Below are positions 35,507-50,773 of a stretch of 64,000 bases of DNA, in pieces. A program made the translations under genes and the position numbers. The notes beneath the pieces were generated by a model. It made no database searches and was not told where the DNA came from. It saw only the letters and a list, made by a program, of their open reading frames with translations. Position 1 is the first letter of the stretch. Each line of letters begins with the position of its first letter. The DNA is from Bradyrhizobium sp. SSBR45G (lineage in GTDB: Bacteria; Pseudomonadota; Alphaproteobacteria; Rhizobiales; Xanthobacteraceae): positions 1-64,000 of the forward strand of contig NZ_BSCT01000004.1 of assembly GCF_030159255.1 (NCBI RefSeq). Reading direction: 5' to 3'.

Positions 35507-37795
35507 ATGGCGCCCAAGAAACCAGAGTCAGAGTCGAGACCGGCCTCCAAATCAGGCTCGAAGCGAGGTTCGAAATCCAGGTCTGCCTCGGCTGCGCCCG
35601 GTCAGACCGCGGACGATCGGATCGCCGGCGAACGGATTGCGGCGGCCGCCGGTGCCGCTGCCGAGATCGCAAAACGGCTTTCTGGAACCGCCGCGCCGGA
35701 GGCGCCGCAGACGCCCGAATCGCCGACGGCAACTCAAGCACCGGTTGCCGCCCCGCCACCGACGTCCGAAGCCTCCGCGCCATTGCCGGCCAGCACACCG
35801 CCGGCGGCAGCAAAGCCGGCTCAGCCCTCCAAGCCGGCGCAGCCCTCCAAGCCGCCACAGGCCAGCAAGCCTGCGCCGCCGCCGTCCGACGACGATGACG
35901 ATGAGGACGGCGAGGATGAGGACGACGATCTCGACGACGATGATGATGACGAGGAACTCGTCGTCTATAGCGCGCGCGAGGCCGCCGGCGCGCTCGCGAC
36001 GATCTACGGCTTCGTCAGGCCGCTGCTGTCAAAATACAAAAAGATGCTGGCCTTCGTGACGATCGGCGTTGTCATCGAGACGCTGTTCAACGTCATCATG
36101 CCGCTCAGCCTGAAGTTCCTGATCGACGACGCGCTCGGCGAGGAGGATTTCGAGGCGCTCTACCGAATCCTCGGCGTGCTGGCAGTGGCCGGCATCTTCA
36201 CGTCGATCGTTGCCGTGCTCTACGAGCGCTGGGATGCGCGGCTAGCCGCCGGCATCATCTCGGATGTCCGCACGCGGCTGTTCGATCACGTCCAGAACCT
36301 GCCGGCCGCGTATTTCCAACGCACCAAGCGCGGCGAGATCCTGTCGCGCTTCTCGGTCGACATGTCCGCGTTCGAAGGCGTGGTGAAGAGCTTCGCCAAC
36401 AGCGCCGCGCTGCCGCTCCTGGAGTTGATCGCCGGCATCATCCTGATGCTGTTCCTCAACTGGCAGCTCGCCGCGATCGCGCTGCTGGTCTTCCCGATCA
36501 CCCTGATCGGCCCGCGCATGCTGACGCCAAAGGCGGTGCAGGCCAATTACGAGCAGAAGCTCAACGAGGCGGGCCTGCTCGGTGTGATCCAGGAGAACAT
36601 CGCAGCGCAGGCCGTGATCAAGGCCTTCAGCCTGCACCGCAAGGTGTTCGGCTGGTTCTCGTTCCGCAACGACCAGGCGCGGCGCAAGATGGCCGACGCG
36701 ATGTTCCTGTCGACCATGGTCGAGCGCACCGTCACCATCTCGGTGCTGCTGCTGCATCTCGTGGTGCTCGCCCTCGGTGCCTACCTGGCGACCAAGGGGC
36801 AGATCACGATCGGCACCTTCGTCACCTTCGAGAGCGCGTTCTGGGAGGTGTCCTACAACATCGCCCATGTCATGCACTTCGTCCCGGTGTCGATCTCGTC
36901 GGCGGCCGCGATTCGCCACATGCAGGAGCTGTTGGACGAGCCGACCCGCGGCGCCGACCGGCCGGGCGCGCCGGATCTGCCGCGCATCAGCCACGACATC
37001 ACCTTCGAGCGCGTCAGCTTCCAGTATGAAGGCAGCCAGTCCCCGGTGCTCGACAATCTCAGCCTCAGGCTCGATGTCGGCAAGCGCATCGCGATCGTGG
37101 GACCGTCGGGGTCGGGCAAGAGCACGCTGCTCAACCTGATTCTGCGGCTCTATGTCCCCGACGAAGGGCGCGTCACCATCGACGGCGTCGACATCCGGAA
37201 GGTGACGCGCGATTCGCTGCGCGGCAGCATGGCCGTGGTGTTCCAGGACAACATGCTGTTCAACATGTCGCTGCGGGAGAACATCCGGCTCGGCAAGGAG
37301 GGAGCGACCGACGAGGAGGTGGAGGAGGCCGCCAAGAAGGCCGAGATCCATCGCTACATCATGAGCCTGCCGCAGAAATACGACACCTTCGTCGGCGAGC
37401 GCGGCGACACCCTGTCGGGCGGCCAGCGCCAGCGCATCGCGATCGCCCGCGCCATCATCCGCAATCCTTCCGTGCTGCTGCTCGACGAGGCGACCTCGGC
37501 GCTCGACCAGACCACGGAAGCCGCGATCAACCGCACCTTGCTCAAGGTCGCGAAGGGCCGCACCATGATCTGGTCGACCCACCGCCTGACCTCGGTGGTC
37601 GAGATGGACGAGATCATCGTGATCTCCGGCGGCCGCGCCATCGAGCGCGGCAGCCATGCCGAGCTGCTCGCCAAGAACGGGACCTATCGCAAGCTGTGGG
37701 ACGACCAGGGTCACCAGCCCAGCCGGCTCGATCAGGCCGACGACGACAGTGATGACGATGAGGACGACGAGGATGACGAGGATGACGAGGAATAG
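35507..37795 (+). CDS. ABC exporter (fused membrane and ATPase domains) with acidic tails
   Basis: 762 residues. Residues 1-150 are low-complexity: Lys/Ser-rich, then Pro/Ala-rich, ending in a run of Asp/Glu (about 127-150). A six-helix ABC exporter membrane domain spans about 170-470. The ATPase domain has Walker A GPSGSGKST (about 531), Q-loop FQDNM, signature LSGGQRQR, Walker B LLLDEATS and H-loop STHR. A second Asp/Glu run forms the last 19 residues. The core resembles lipid/drug exporters of MsbA or HlyB kind and would work as a homodimer. The acidic ends are unusual and could bind calcium or polycations. No strong ribosome-binding site; the start is uncertain. The 3' end overlaps the convergent flavin gene by 64 bases. 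Confidence 0.88.
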   Translation: MAPKKPESESRPASKSGSKRGSKSRSASAAPGQTADDRIAGERIAAAAGAAAEIAKRLSGTAAPEAPQTPESPTATQAPVAAPPPTSEASAPLPASTPPAAAKPAQPSKPAQPSKPPQASKPAPPPSDDDDDEDGEDEDDDLDDDDDDEELVVYSAREAAGALATIYGFVRPLLSKYKKMLAFVTIGVVIETLFNVIMPLSLKFLIDDALGEEDFEALYRILGVLAVAGIFTSIVAVLYERWDARLAAGIISDVRTRLFDHVQNLPAAYFQRTKRGEILSRFSVDMSAFEGVVKSFANSAALPLLELIAGIILMLFLNWQLAAIALLVFPITLIGPRMLTPKAVQANYEQKLNEAGLLGVIQENIAAQAVIKAFSLHRKVFGWFSFRNDQARRKMADAMFLSTMVERTVTISVLLLHLVVLALGAYLATKGQITIGTFVTFESAFWEVSYNIAHVMHFVPVSISSAAAIRHMQELLDEPTRGADRPGAPDLPRISHDITFERVSFQYEGSQSPVLDNLSLRLDVGKRIAIVGPSGSGKSTLLNLILRLYVPDEGRVTIDGVDIRKVTRDSLRGSMAVVFQDNMLFNMSLRENIRLGKEGATDEEVEEAAKKAEIHRYIMSLPQKYDTFVGERGDTLSGGQRQRIAIARAIIRNPSVLLLDEATSALDQTTEAAINRTLLKVAKGRTMIWSTHRLTSVVEMDEIIVISGGRAIERGSHAELLAKNGTYRKLWDDQGHQPSRLDQADDDSDDDEDDEDDEDDEE

Positions 37796-38949
37796 GCGCT
37801 GAGCGATCCGCGCGCCAGCCGGTGCCTCACGCCGCGTCCGAGCGAGACCGCAAAGCGCGCCCAGCGCTGGGCCAGCCAATAGGGGCCGGTGCCGATCGAG
37901 ACCGATCGAAAATTCCAGGCCTTCTCCAACGACCATGCATCGCAGGCCGTCTTGATCGGATCGTCGTAGAACGCCGCGATCTTGACCTCGCTCATGCCGT
38001 CGGTGGCCAGCCAGCGCGGGATGTGGAGGCTGCAGAGGCGCTCGACGTCGGTGAACACCTTGTCTGAGCCGGTGCCGGTGACCGGGCAGGTGGTGCAGAA
38101 CGCGTCGCCGACCAGGACGACGCCGGGCATGCGATATCCGGTGTCGACGGTCAGGTCGGCCGGCCGGACCTTGACCTCGCCGCTGACGGCGTAGGCGCCG
38201 GTGATCCGCCGCAGACCGGGCAGGGCGGCGTCGACGGTCTCGGCAGGGCTGCGCCGGACCGCCCGCAGCCAGGGATCGTCGACCTCCCGGTAGGCGAACA
38301 GGTTGGCCCGCATGCGGTCACCGATCGGGAACAGGGTGACGTAGGGCACCCGGGCGCCGGCCCGCTCCTGGAAATAGGTCATGGCCGGGAACGGGAAGGC
38401 CGGGCGGTCGACCGGCACCAGATCGAAGCCGACCGAGATCGAATGCGCCGGGCTGGTGATCGTGCGGGTAATTCCCAGCATGTGCCGAAGGCCGACGTTT
38501 AGCCCGTTGGCAAGCACGACCAGCCGCGCCGAGATCGTCTCGCCATTGGAGAGGACGACCGACTGCCGATCCTCGCTCGGGGTGATCGCGACCGCCTTGG
38601 CCGCGATTCGCGTGACCGGCCCGGAAATCTCCTCCCGCACCGCCGCGACCAGCGCATCATACGTGATGCCGTATTGGTGCACCGGCGCCTTGTCGAGGAC
38701 ATAGCCGAATCGGGCGATCCAGTTCTCGGGCGCCAGCGTCGCCCGGCGAAGTGCCGTGTCCGCAACGCCTGTGCGACGGAATCGGGCGATCTGTTCGGCG
38801 CCCGAGATCTTCTCGATTCGGAAGTCCGGCGGGTAGACGACGTGGGGGTCGACGAGAATCGCCGCTATGCCGGCGCGCCCGAGCATGGCCGCCGTGATCG
38901 AGCCAGCCAGCCCGCCGCCGATGATCGCGATGTCGGTATAGTGGGTCAC
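37732..38949 (-). CDS. FAD-dependent monooxygenase/dehydrogenase family protein
   Basis: 405 residues of the group A flavin monooxygenase / geranylgeranyl-reductase-like family. The N-terminal FAD motif is IAIIGGGLAGSITAAML, and the second FAD motif is VVLVGDAFCTTCPVTGTGSDK. I choose the GTG at 38949 (VTHYTDIAII) with GAGGCG upstream; a longer frame starting near 39120 looks non-coding. The last 20 residues are almost all serine because they are read from the antisense of the neighbouring exporter's acidic tail. Convergent with that exporter. Substrate unknown; it may act on the same compound as the fused flavin/methyltransferase protein. Confidence 0.85.
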   Translation of the reverse strand: MTHYTDIAIIGGGLAGSITAAMLGRAGIAAILVDPHVVYPPDFRIEKISGAEQIARFRRTGVADTALRRATLAPENWIARFGYVLDKAPVHQYGITYDALVAAVREEISGPVTRIAAKAVAITPSEDRQSVVLSNGETISARLVVLANGLNVGLRHMLGITRTITSPAHSISVGFDLVPVDRPAFPFPAMTYFQERAGARVPYVTLFPIGDRMRANLFAYREVDDPWLRAVRRSPAETVDAALPGLRRITGAYAVSGEVKVRPADLTVDTGYRMPGVVLVGDAFCTTCPVTGTGSDKVFTDVERLCSLHIPRWLATDGMSEVKIAAFYDDPIKTACDAWSLEKAWNFRSVSIGTGPYWLAQRWARFAVSLGRGVRHRLARGSLSAYSSSSSSSSSSSSSSLSSSA

Positions 38950-39596
38950 GGGACGCCTCGTCGCAGCGTCATCCTTGTCGCCGAAACCCGAAAAAACCCT
39001 TATCTTCAGTGTGTCGGAACATTGCCGGGGGAGCGCGCGTGCCGGTCTGCCCAGGTCCTGGGCAAGATCCGAGGTCAGCAGTACCCTGGCGGGATGGTGC
39101 TGCCGGGGTGGAAGCGACAACGGTCGGAAGCGCCTCTTTGCGCAACCTGCGGCGTCGTTTTGCTTGACTTGGGGTTTTACCGCTTATAAAAGGCCGGCAC
39201 TCAACGACAGGCGGTGAGCTTCGCCAGCGTCGGTACGGATCACCCAGACCACCCTGAAAAGGGCGGGACGGGCACCACCCTCGACGAATGCCGCTCAAAC
39301 GCTGTCGATCATAGCTAGGCAATGCCAGAACGATATTAGATCTCTCGAGCTCGTTCTCTTGAGACCAATTTCGGATGCATGACCTCGGTAGGCCGCCGTC
39401 AGCGCAAGCTGAAGGGTGGTGATCGCGGTCCTCTGTGGCGTCAAGCGCTTTCCGTTCAGCGATGAATGGTAGGCGCGATTTCGTTTTGCGCGGATTTCGT
39501 CGCGCAGGGCGGCCCGATGAGGCGGGGAACCTCGAACAGAATTTGCGGAATCCGGTGACGGTTTCCGTTCGAACGTTGAGAAGGGTGAAGGCCAAG
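38950..39596. other. Intergenic region and long leader before rpsL
   Basis: About 650 bases. It contains the likely str-operon promoter at 39164-39190 and then a leader of about 400 bases with no supported gene. In-frame upstream extensions of rpsL are open here but lack similarity to S12. Confidence 0.6.
39164..39190 (+). promoter_or_regulatory. Promoter candidate for the rpsL-rpsG-fusA-tuf operon
   Basis: CTTGAC/TTGACT at 39163-39169 and TATAAA at 39185-39190 with a spacing of 15-16 bases and a T-rich spacer. The only strong housekeeping match I found in this gap. Confidence 0.55.
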
Positions 39597-40468
<872 letters not shown>

Positions 40469-40501
40469 CGGCGAAACCGACGGAAATCAGGGAACACACC
40501 C

Positions 40502-42574
<2,073 letters not shown>

Positions 42575-42613
42575 TTGTCGTTAGCTCAGCTTAGCGACTG
42601 AACGGAGAGTCAA

Positions 42614-43804
<1,191 letters not shown>

Positions 43805-43809
43805 CAACA

Positions 43810-43878
43810 GCGAATAGGGAATGGCGGGTAGCGAATGGAGAGATCCATTCGCTGTTCGCTACTCGCCACTCACTACTC
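43810..43878. repeat. Heptamer-built inverted repeat between tuf and rpsJ
   Basis: The left arm is a run of GCGAATA/GGCGGGT/AGCGAAT-type seven-base units, and the right arm (43844-43878) is its reverse complement (TTCGCTACTCGCCACTCACT). The centre GCGAATGGA...TCCATTCGC closes the hairpin. The same family lies at 56435-56503 and 58094-58186. Confidence 0.75.
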
Positions 43879-43894
43879 AAAGAAAGATACGGCA

Positions 43895-44203
43895 ATGAAC
43901 GGCCAAAATATCCGCATCCGTCTCAAGGCGTTTGACCATCGGATCCTCGATACGTCGACGCGCGAGATCGTCAACACGGCGAAACGGACCGGTGCGCAGG
44001 TTCGCGGACCCATTCCGCTGCCGACCCGCATCGAGAAGTTCACCGTGAACCGTTCGCCGCACGTCGACAAGAAGAGCCGCGAGCAGTTCGAGATGCGCAC
44101 CCACAAGCGTCTCCTCGACATCGTCGATCCGACCCCGCAGACCGTCGATGCTCTCATGAAGCTCGATCTGGCGGCTGGCGTCGACGTCGAGATCAAGCTC
44201 TAA
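43895..44203 (+). CDS. rpsJ: 30S ribosomal protein S10
   Basis: 102 residues starting [16 protein letters not shown]. Ribosomal protein that also binds NusB and NusG's KOW domain. First gene of the S10 block; the repeat at 43810-43878 ends only 16 bases before its ATG, so it lies in its mRNA leader. Confidence 0.98.
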
Positions 44204-44260
44204 GTTTTTGGATTCACGTTCGCCCCATCGCGGACATAGAGAAGAACAGGAAGCACGCCG

Positions 44261-44980
44261 ATGCGCTCCGGAGTGATCGCACAAAAGGTCGGGATGACGC
44301 GGGTCTTCACGGAGACCGGCGAACATATCCCCGTGACCGTGCTGAAGCTCGGCAATTGCCAGGTGGTCGGTCACCGCACCACCGAGAAGAACGGCTATGT
44401 CGCGCTGCAGCTCGGCAGCGGCAGCCGCAAGACGGTCTATATGCCGAAGGCGGAGCGCGGCCAGTTCGCGGTCGCCAAGGTCGAGCCGAAGCGGAAGCTC
44501 GCCGAATTCCGCGTCAGCGAGGACTCGCTGATTCCGGTCGGCGCCGAGATCCAGGCCGACCACTTCGTCGTCGGCCAGTTCGTCGACGTCACCGGCACCT
44601 CGGTCGGTAAGGGCTTCGCCGGCGGCATGAAGCGCTGGAACTTCGGCGGTCTTCGCGCCACGCACGGTGTGTCGATCTCGCACCGTTCGATCGGTTCGAC
44701 CGGTGGCCGTCAGGACCCCGGCAAGACCTGGAAGAACAAGAAGATGCCCGGTCACATGGGTGTCGACCGTATCACGACGCTGAACCTGCGTGTGGTGCAG
44801 ACGGATGTCGAGCGCGGCCTGATCCTGGTTGAAGGCGCGGTGCCCGGCTCCAAGGGCGGCTGGATCTCGGTCCGTGACGCCGTCAAGAAGCCGCTGCCGA
44901 AGGAAGCGCCGAAGCCCGGCAAGTTCAAGGTCGCGGGTGAGCAGGCTGCCGAAGCGCCGGCCGTGCAGGAGGGCGCATAA
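44261..44980 (+). CDS. rplC: 50S ribosomal protein L3
   Basis: 239 residues; one of the first proteins to bind 23S rRNA, with a loop reaching towards the peptidyl-transferase centre ([19 protein letters not shown]). The C-terminus has a short Ala/Glu-rich extension. The stop is immediately followed by the rplD ATG. Confidence 0.98.
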   Translation: MRSGVIAQKVGMTRVFTETGEHIPVTVLKLGNCQVVGHRTTEKNGYVALQLGSGSRKTVYMPKAERGQFAVAKVEPKRKLAEFRVSEDSLIPVGAEIQADHFVVGQFVDVTGTSVGKGFAGGMKRWNFGGLRATHGVSISHRSIGSTGGRQDPGKTWKNKKMPGHMGVDRITTLNLRVVQTDVERGLILVEGAVPGSKGGWISVRDAVKKPLPKEAPKPGKFKVAGEQAAEAPAVQEGA

Positions 44981-45601
44981 ATGGAACTGAAAGTCACCAC
45001 GCTTGAGGGCAAGGAAGCCGGCTCCGTCCAGCTGTCCGACGCCATCTTCGGTCTCGAGCCGCGCGCCGACATCATCCAGCGTTGCGTTCAGTGGCAGCTG
45101 AACAAGCGCCAGGCCGGCACCCACAAGGCCAAGGGCCGCGCCGAGATCTGGCGCACCGGCAAGAAGATGTACAAGCAGAAGGGCACCGGTGGCGCCCGTC
45201 ACGGCTCGGCGCGCGTGCCGCAGTTCCGCGGCGGTGGCCGTGCCTTCGGTCCGGTCGTCCGCTCGCATGCGACCGACCTGCCGAAGAAGGTTCGTGCGCT
45301 GGCGCTGAAGCATGCGCTGTCGGCGAAGGCCAAGGACGGTGATCTGGTCGTGCTGGAGAACGCCACCCTCGAGGCGGCGAAGACCAAGGCGCTGATAGGT
45401 CACTTCTCGGGTCTCGGCCTCACCAACGCGCTGATCATCGACGGCGCCGAGCTGCACAACGGCTTTGCCGCTGCGGCCCGCAACATCCCGAACCTGGACG
45501 TGCTGCCGATCCAGGGCATCAACGTCTACGACATCCTGCGCCGTCAGAAGCTCGTGCTGACCAAGGCGGCGATCGATGCGCTGGAGGCGCGCTTCAAATG
45601 A
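44981..45601 (+). CDS. rplD: 50S ribosomal protein L4
   Basis: 206 residues with the extended loop lining the exit tunnel ([20 protein letters not shown]). In E. coli L4 represses the S10 operon. It abuts rplC and overlaps rplW by four bases. Confidence 0.98.
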   Translation: MELKVTTLEGKEAGSVQLSDAIFGLEPRADIIQRCVQWQLNKRQAGTHKAKGRAEIWRTGKKMYKQKGTGGARHGSARVPQFRGGGRAFGPVVRSHATDLPKKVRALALKHALSAKAKDGDLVVLENATLEAAKTKALIGHFSGLGLTNALIIDGAELHNGFAAAARNIPNLDVLPIQGINVYDILRRQKLVLTKAAIDALEARFK

Positions 45602-45897
45602 AGACCATTGATCCGCGCCACTACGACATCATCATCGCGCCGGTCGTGACCGAGAAGGCGACGTTCGCCTCCGAGCAGAACAAGGTTCTGTTCAAGGTGG
45701 CCGCCAAGGCGACCAAGCCGCAGATCAAAGAGGCGATCGAGAAGCTGTTCGACGTCAAGGTCCGGAGCGTGAATACGCTCGTCCGCAAGGGCAAGACCAA
45801 GGTGTTTCGCGGCAATCTCGGTTCGCAATCGGACAGCAAGCGCGCGATCGTGACCCTCGAAGAGGGCCACCGCATCGACGTGACCACCGGACTGTAA
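45598..45897 (+). CDS. rplW: 50S ribosomal protein L23
   Basis: 99 residues; tunnel-exit protein and docking site for trigger factor and SRP. Conserved [18 protein letters not shown] is visible. Its ATG overlaps the rplD TGA. Confidence 0.98.
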   Translation: MKTIDPRHYDIIIAPVVTEKATFASEQNKVLFKVAAKATKPQIKEAIEKLFDVKVRSVNTLVRKGKTKVFRGNLGSQSDSKRAIVTLEEGHRIDVTTGL

Positions 45898-45909
45898 GGC
45901 TGAGCTGCC

Positions 45910-46743
45910 ATGGCACTGAAGACATTCAATCCCACGACGCCAGGCCAGCGCCAGCTGGTGATGGTCGATCGTTCGGCCCTCTACAAGGGCAAGCCGGTCA
46001 AGGCGCTGACCGAAGGCAAGCAGTCGAGCGGCGGCCGCAACAACACCGGCCGCATCACCGTCCGCTTCCTCGGCGGCGGCCACAAGCAGTCGTACCGCAC
46101 GGTCGACTTCAAGCGTGACAAGGTCGACGTTCCCGCGACCGTCGAGCGCCTGGAGTACGATCCGAACCGCACGGCCTTCATCGCCCTGGTCAAGTATCAG
46201 GACGGCGAGCTCGCCTACATCCTGGCGCCGCAGCGTCTGGCGGTCGGCGACACCATCGTCGCGGGCAACTACGTCGACGTGAAGCCGGGCAACGTCATGC
46301 CGCTCGGCAACATGCCGGTGGGCACGATCATCCACAACATCGAGGTCAAGATCGGGAAGGGCGGCCAGCTCGCCCGTTCGGCCGGGACCTATGCCCAGAT
46401 CGTCGGCCGCGACCATGACTACGTGATCGTCCGCCTGAACTCGGGCGAGCAGCGCCTGGTGCACGGCCGCTGCCGCGGCACCATCGGTGCGGTGTCGAAC
46501 CCGGACCATATGAACACGTCGATCGGCAAGGCCGGCCGCAAGCGTTGGATGGGCCGCCGCCCGCACAACCGCGGTGTCGCGATGAACCCGATCGACCATC
46601 CGCACGGCGGCGGCGAAGGCCGTACCTCGGGCGGTCGTCACCCGGTCACTCCGTGGGGCAAGCCTACCAAGGGCAAGAAGACCCGCACGAACAAGTCGAC
46701 CGACAAATTCATTCTCTTGAGCCGCCACAAGCGGAAGAAGTAA
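45910..46743 (+). CDS. rplB: 50S ribosomal protein L2
   Basis: 277 residues; binds near the peptidyl-transferase centre. The conserved C-terminal [20 protein letters not shown] contains the essential histidine. Twelve bases from both neighbours, rplW and rpsS. Confidence 0.99.
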   Translation: MALKTFNPTTPGQRQLVMVDRSALYKGKPVKALTEGKQSSGGRNNTGRITVRFLGGGHKQSYRTVDFKRDKVDVPATVERLEYDPNRTAFIALVKYQDGELAYILAPQRLAVGDTIVAGNYVDVKPGNVMPLGNMPVGTIIHNIEVKIGKGGQLARSAGTYAQIVGRDHDYVIVRLNSGEQRLVHGRCRGTIGAVSNPDHMNTSIGKAGRKRWMGRRPHNRGVAMNPIDHPHGGGEGRTSGGRHPVTPWGKPTKGKKTRTNKSTDKFILLSRHKRKK

Positions 46744-46755
46744 GGAACGACGGAC

Positions 46756-47034
46756 ATGGTTCGTTCAGTCTGGAAAGGCCCGTTCGTCGAGGCGTCGCTG
46801 CTCAAGAAGGCAGATGCGGCGCGCGCGTCAGGCCGTCACGACGTCATCAAGATCTGGAGCCGCCGCTCGACCATCCTGCCGCAGTTCGTCGGCCTGACGT
46901 TCGGCGTCTACAACGGCCAGAAGCACGTGCCGGTGGCCATCAACGAAGAGATGGTCGGCCACAAGTTCGGCGAGTTCTCGCCGACCCGCACCTTCCACGG
47001 CCATTCGGGCGATAAGAAAGCCAAGAAGGCTTGA
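46756..47034 (+). CDS. rpsS: 30S ribosomal protein S19
   Basis: 92 residues, starts [20 protein letters not shown]; forms a head complex with S13. Conserved IVPQF-like region appears as [16 protein letters not shown]. Ten bases before rplV. Confidence 0.98.
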   Translation: MVRSVWKGPFVEASLLKKADAARASGRHDVIKIWSRRSTILPQFVGLTFGVYNGQKHVPVAINEEMVGHKFGEFSPTRTFHGHSGDKKAKKA

Positions 47035-47044
47035 GGATTAAGCG

Positions 47045-47425
47045 ATGAGCAAACCAAAGCGCGAACGGAGCCTCCCCGACAACGAGGCCAAGGCTGTGGC
47101 CCGGATGCTTCGGGTGAGCCCGCAGAAGCTGAACCTGGTGGCGCAGATGATCCGCGGCCGCAAGGCGTCGGCAGCCCTCGCCGACCTGCAGTTCTCGCGC
47201 AAGCGGATTGCAGTCGACGTCAAGAAGTGCCTGGAATCGGCGATCGCCAATGCCGAGAACAACCATGAGCTCGAGGTCGACGATCTCGTCGTCACGCAGG
47301 CTTTCGTCGGCAAGGGAATCGTGATGAAGCGTTTCTCGCCGCGCGGCCGTGGCCGTTCGGGCCGGGTTTTCAAACCGTTTTCGCAGCTGACGATCATTGT
47401 TCGTCAGGTCGAGGCGAGCGCTTAA
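47045..47425 (+). CDS. rplV: 50S ribosomal protein L22
   Basis: 126 residues; its beta-hairpin lines the exit tunnel near the macrolide site. The core [19 protein letters not shown] and the hairpin tip PRGRGRSGR are recognisable. Confidence 0.98.
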   Translation: MSKPKRERSLPDNEAKAVARMLRVSPQKLNLVAQMIRGRKASAALADLQFSRKRIAVDVKKCLESAIANAENNHELEVDDLVVTQAFVGKGIVMKRFSPRGRGRSGRVFKPFSQLTIIVRQVEASA

Positions 47426-47442
47426 GGCGCTGGGAGAATACG

Positions 47443-48153
<711 letters not shown>

Positions 48154-48193
48154 TCGATCAGCCGCGACAAGACAGGTTTGAGGGCTCAAAGCC

Positions 48194-48607
48194 ATGATGC
48201 AACCAAAGAAGACCAAGTTCCGAAAGGCGCATAAGGGCCGTATCCACGGCGTTGCGTCCTCGGGCGCGACGCTGGCCTTCGGCCAGTTCGGGCTGAAGGC
48301 GATGGAGCCGGATCGCGTCACCGCACGCCAGATCGAGGCTGCGCGTCGTGCCCTGACCCGTCACATGAAGCGTGCCGGCCGCGTCTGGATCCGCGTGTTC
48401 CCGGACCTGCCGGTGTCGAAGAAGCCGGCCGAAGTCCGCATGGGCTCCGGCAAGGGTTCGCCGGAATTGTGGGTGGCCCGCGTCAAGCCGGGCCGGGTGA
48501 TGTTCGAGATCGACGGCGTGAGCAACCAGATCGCGCGCGAGGCGCTGCTGCTTGCTGCCGCCAAGCTGCCGATCAAGACGCGCTTCGTCGAACGCATTGC
48601 GGAGTAA
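48194..48607 (+). CDS. rplP: 50S ribosomal protein L16
   Basis: 137 residues starting [17 protein letters not shown]; two consecutive ATG codons make 48197 an alternative start. Binds near the A-site tRNA. Its stop lies five bases before rpmC. Confidence 0.98.
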   Translation: MMQPKKTKFRKAHKGRIHGVASSGATLAFGQFGLKAMEPDRVTARQIEAARRALTRHMKRAGRVWIRVFPDLPVSKKPAEVRMGSGKGSPELWVARVKPGRVMFEIDGVSNQIAREALLLAAAKLPIKTRFVERIAE

Positions 48608-48612
48608 TGGTC

Positions 48613-48819
48613 ATGGCCGAGATGAAGATTGCCGACATTCGCGCGATGAGCCCCGATCAGATGGACGATGCGATCGTCAATCTGAAGAAGGAGCGCTTCA
48701 ACCTGCGCTTCCAGCGTGCCACCGGGCAGCTGGAGAACACTTCGCGCCTTCGTGAGGCGCGCCGCGACATCGCCCGTATCAAGACCATCGCCGCGCAGCA
48801 GCGCGCCAAGACGAAGTAA
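48613..48819 (+). CDS. rpmC: 50S ribosomal protein L29
   Basis: 68 residues, two-helix protein near the tunnel exit. The ATG at 48613 is chosen over the one at 48607 because the GGAG overlapping the rplP stop then has a suitable spacing of eight bases. Conserved [19 protein letters not shown] is visible. Confidence 0.96.
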   Translation: MAEMKIADIRAMSPDQMDDAIVNLKKERFNLRFQRATGQLENTSRLREARRDIARIKTIAAQQRAKTK

Positions 48820-48829
48820 GAGGCTCGAC

Positions 48830-49078
48830 ATGCCGAAACGGACCCTCCAGGGCGTGGTCGTCAGCGACAAGCAGGCCAAGACCGTGGTCGTGCGCGTCGA
48901 CCGGCGCTTCACCCACCCGATCTACAAGAAGACCATCCGCCGCTCGAAGAACTACCACGCCCACGACGAGAGCAACGAGTTCAAGCCGGGCGACATGGTG
49001 TGGATCGAGGAGAGCAAGCCGATCTCGAAGCTGAAGCGCTGGACCGTGGTCCGGGGCGAGCACAAGAAAACCGCCTGA
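48830..49078 (+). CDS. rpsQ: 30S ribosomal protein S17
   Basis: 82 residues, OB-fold S17 ([29 protein letters not shown]). Followed by a 100-base gap with a hairpin at 49091-49109, the largest gap in this part of the operon. Confidence 0.98.
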   Translation: MPKRTLQGVVVSDKQAKTVVVRVDRRFTHPIYKKTIRRSKNYHAHDESNEFKPGDMVWIEESKPISKLKRWTVVRGEHKKTA

Positions 49079-49090
49079 GGCGCGCAACGC

Positions 49091-49109
49091 GGCCCTTCTT
49101 GAAGGGGCC
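49091..49109 (+). other. Hairpin in the rpsQ-rplN gap
   Basis: GGCCCTTC and GAAGGGGCC pair with one bulged G, followed by GGTTTCGCTTT. It lies at the usual boundary between S10 and spc operons and could partly terminate or mark an RNA-processing site. Confidence 0.45.
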
Positions 49110-49178
49110 GGTTTCGCTTTCGGGATCAAACAAGGCGCAGCTTTCCTGCGCAGCAGATGAAGAGGACGAGGTGCATCA

Positions 49179-49547
49179 ATGATTCAGATGCAGACCAACC
49201 TCGACGTGGCCGATAATTCCGGCGCACGCCGTGTCATGTGTATCAAGGTGCTGGGCGGCTCGAAGCGCCGCTATGCCACCGTCGGCGACATCATTGTGGT
49301 GTCGATCAAGGAAGCCATTCCGCGTGGCAAGGTGAAGAAGGGCGACGTCATGAAGGCCGTCGTGGTGCGCGTCCGCAAGGACATCCGCCGCGCCGACGGC
49401 TCGGTGATCCGCTTCGACCGCAACGCGGCCGTCCTGATCAACAACCAGTCGGAGCCTGTCGGCACCCGTATCTTCGGGCCGGTGCCGCGCGAGCTGCGCG
49501 CCAAGAACCACATGAAGATCATTTCGCTGGCCCCGGAGGTGCTGTGA
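49179..49547 (+). CDS. rplN: 50S ribosomal protein L14
   Basis: 122 residues; interface protein bridging to the 30S. Starts [21 protein letters not shown], the family signature. Its stop overlaps the rplX ATG by one base. First gene of the spc block. Confidence 0.99.
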   Translation: MIQMQTNLDVADNSGARRVMCIKVLGGSKRRYATVGDIIVVSIKEAIPRGKVKKGDVMKAVVVRVRKDIRRADGSVIRFDRNAAVLINNQSEPVGTRIFGPVPRELRAKNHMKIISLAPEVL

Positions 49548-49853
49548 TGGCTGCCAAGATCCGCAAGGGCGACAAGGTGATCGTCCTGACCGGCCGCGAC
49601 AAGGGTCGCACCGGCGAGGTGTTCGAGGTGCGTCCCGACGCAGGGACGGCGCTGGTGCGTGGCATCAACCTGGTGAAGCGTCACCAGAAGCAGACGCAGA
49701 ACCAGGAGGGCGGCATCATCACCAAGGAAGCGCCGATCCAGCTGTCGAACGTCGCTTATGTCGGCAAGGACGGCAAGCCGACGCGCATCGGATTCAAGAT
49801 TCAGGCGGACGGCAAGAAGGTCCGCGTTGCCAAGAGCTCGGGAGCTGAGATCG

Positions 49854-49861
<8 letters not shown>
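49547..49861 (+). CDS. rplX: 50S ribosomal protein L24
   Basis: 104 residues with a KOW motif ([19 protein letters not shown]); assembly initiator of the 50S. Overlaps rplN by one base and rplE by eight. Confidence 0.98.
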
Positions 49862-50411
<550 letters not shown>

Positions 50412-50454
50412 GACGCTGAACAGCTTCTCAAACGCGGATACCCAGGAGCCAAGC

Positions 50455-50760
50455 ATGGCAAAGAAGAGTTCAATCGAGAAGAACAACCGGCGCAAGCGGA
50501 TGTCGAAGAACGCCGCTCCGAAGCGCGCGCGGTTGAAGGCGATCATCGCCGACAAGACCAAGCCGATGGAGGAGCGCTTCGCCGCTACCCTGAAGCTGGC
50601 CGAAATGCCGCGCAACTCGTCGGCCACCCGCATCCGCAACCGTTGCGAGCTGACGGGCCGGCCGCGGTCGAACTACCGCAAGAACAAGCTGAGCCGCATC
50701 GCGCTGCGCGAGCTGGGCTCGAAGGGCCTGGTTCCGGGCCTCGTGAAGTCGAGCTGGTAA
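50455..50760 (+). CDS. rpsN: 30S ribosomal protein S14 (zinc-free form)
   Basis: 101 residues, the long form lacking the two CxxC zinc motifs (only [12 protein letters not shown] carries a lone Cys). This zinc-independent type is normal for proteobacteria. Thirteen bases before rpsH. Confidence 0.98.
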   Translation: MAKKSSIEKNNRRKRMSKNAAPKRARLKAIIADKTKPMEERFAATLKLAEMPRNSSATRIRNRCELTGRPRSNYRKNKLSRIALRELGSKGLVPGLVKSSW

Positions 50761-50773
50761 GGAGGGTCGCACA

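Noticed and set aside
36853..37134. Short open frames antisense to the exporter ATPase region
   Set aside because: They are translations of the reverse strand of the Walker A region with no independent support.
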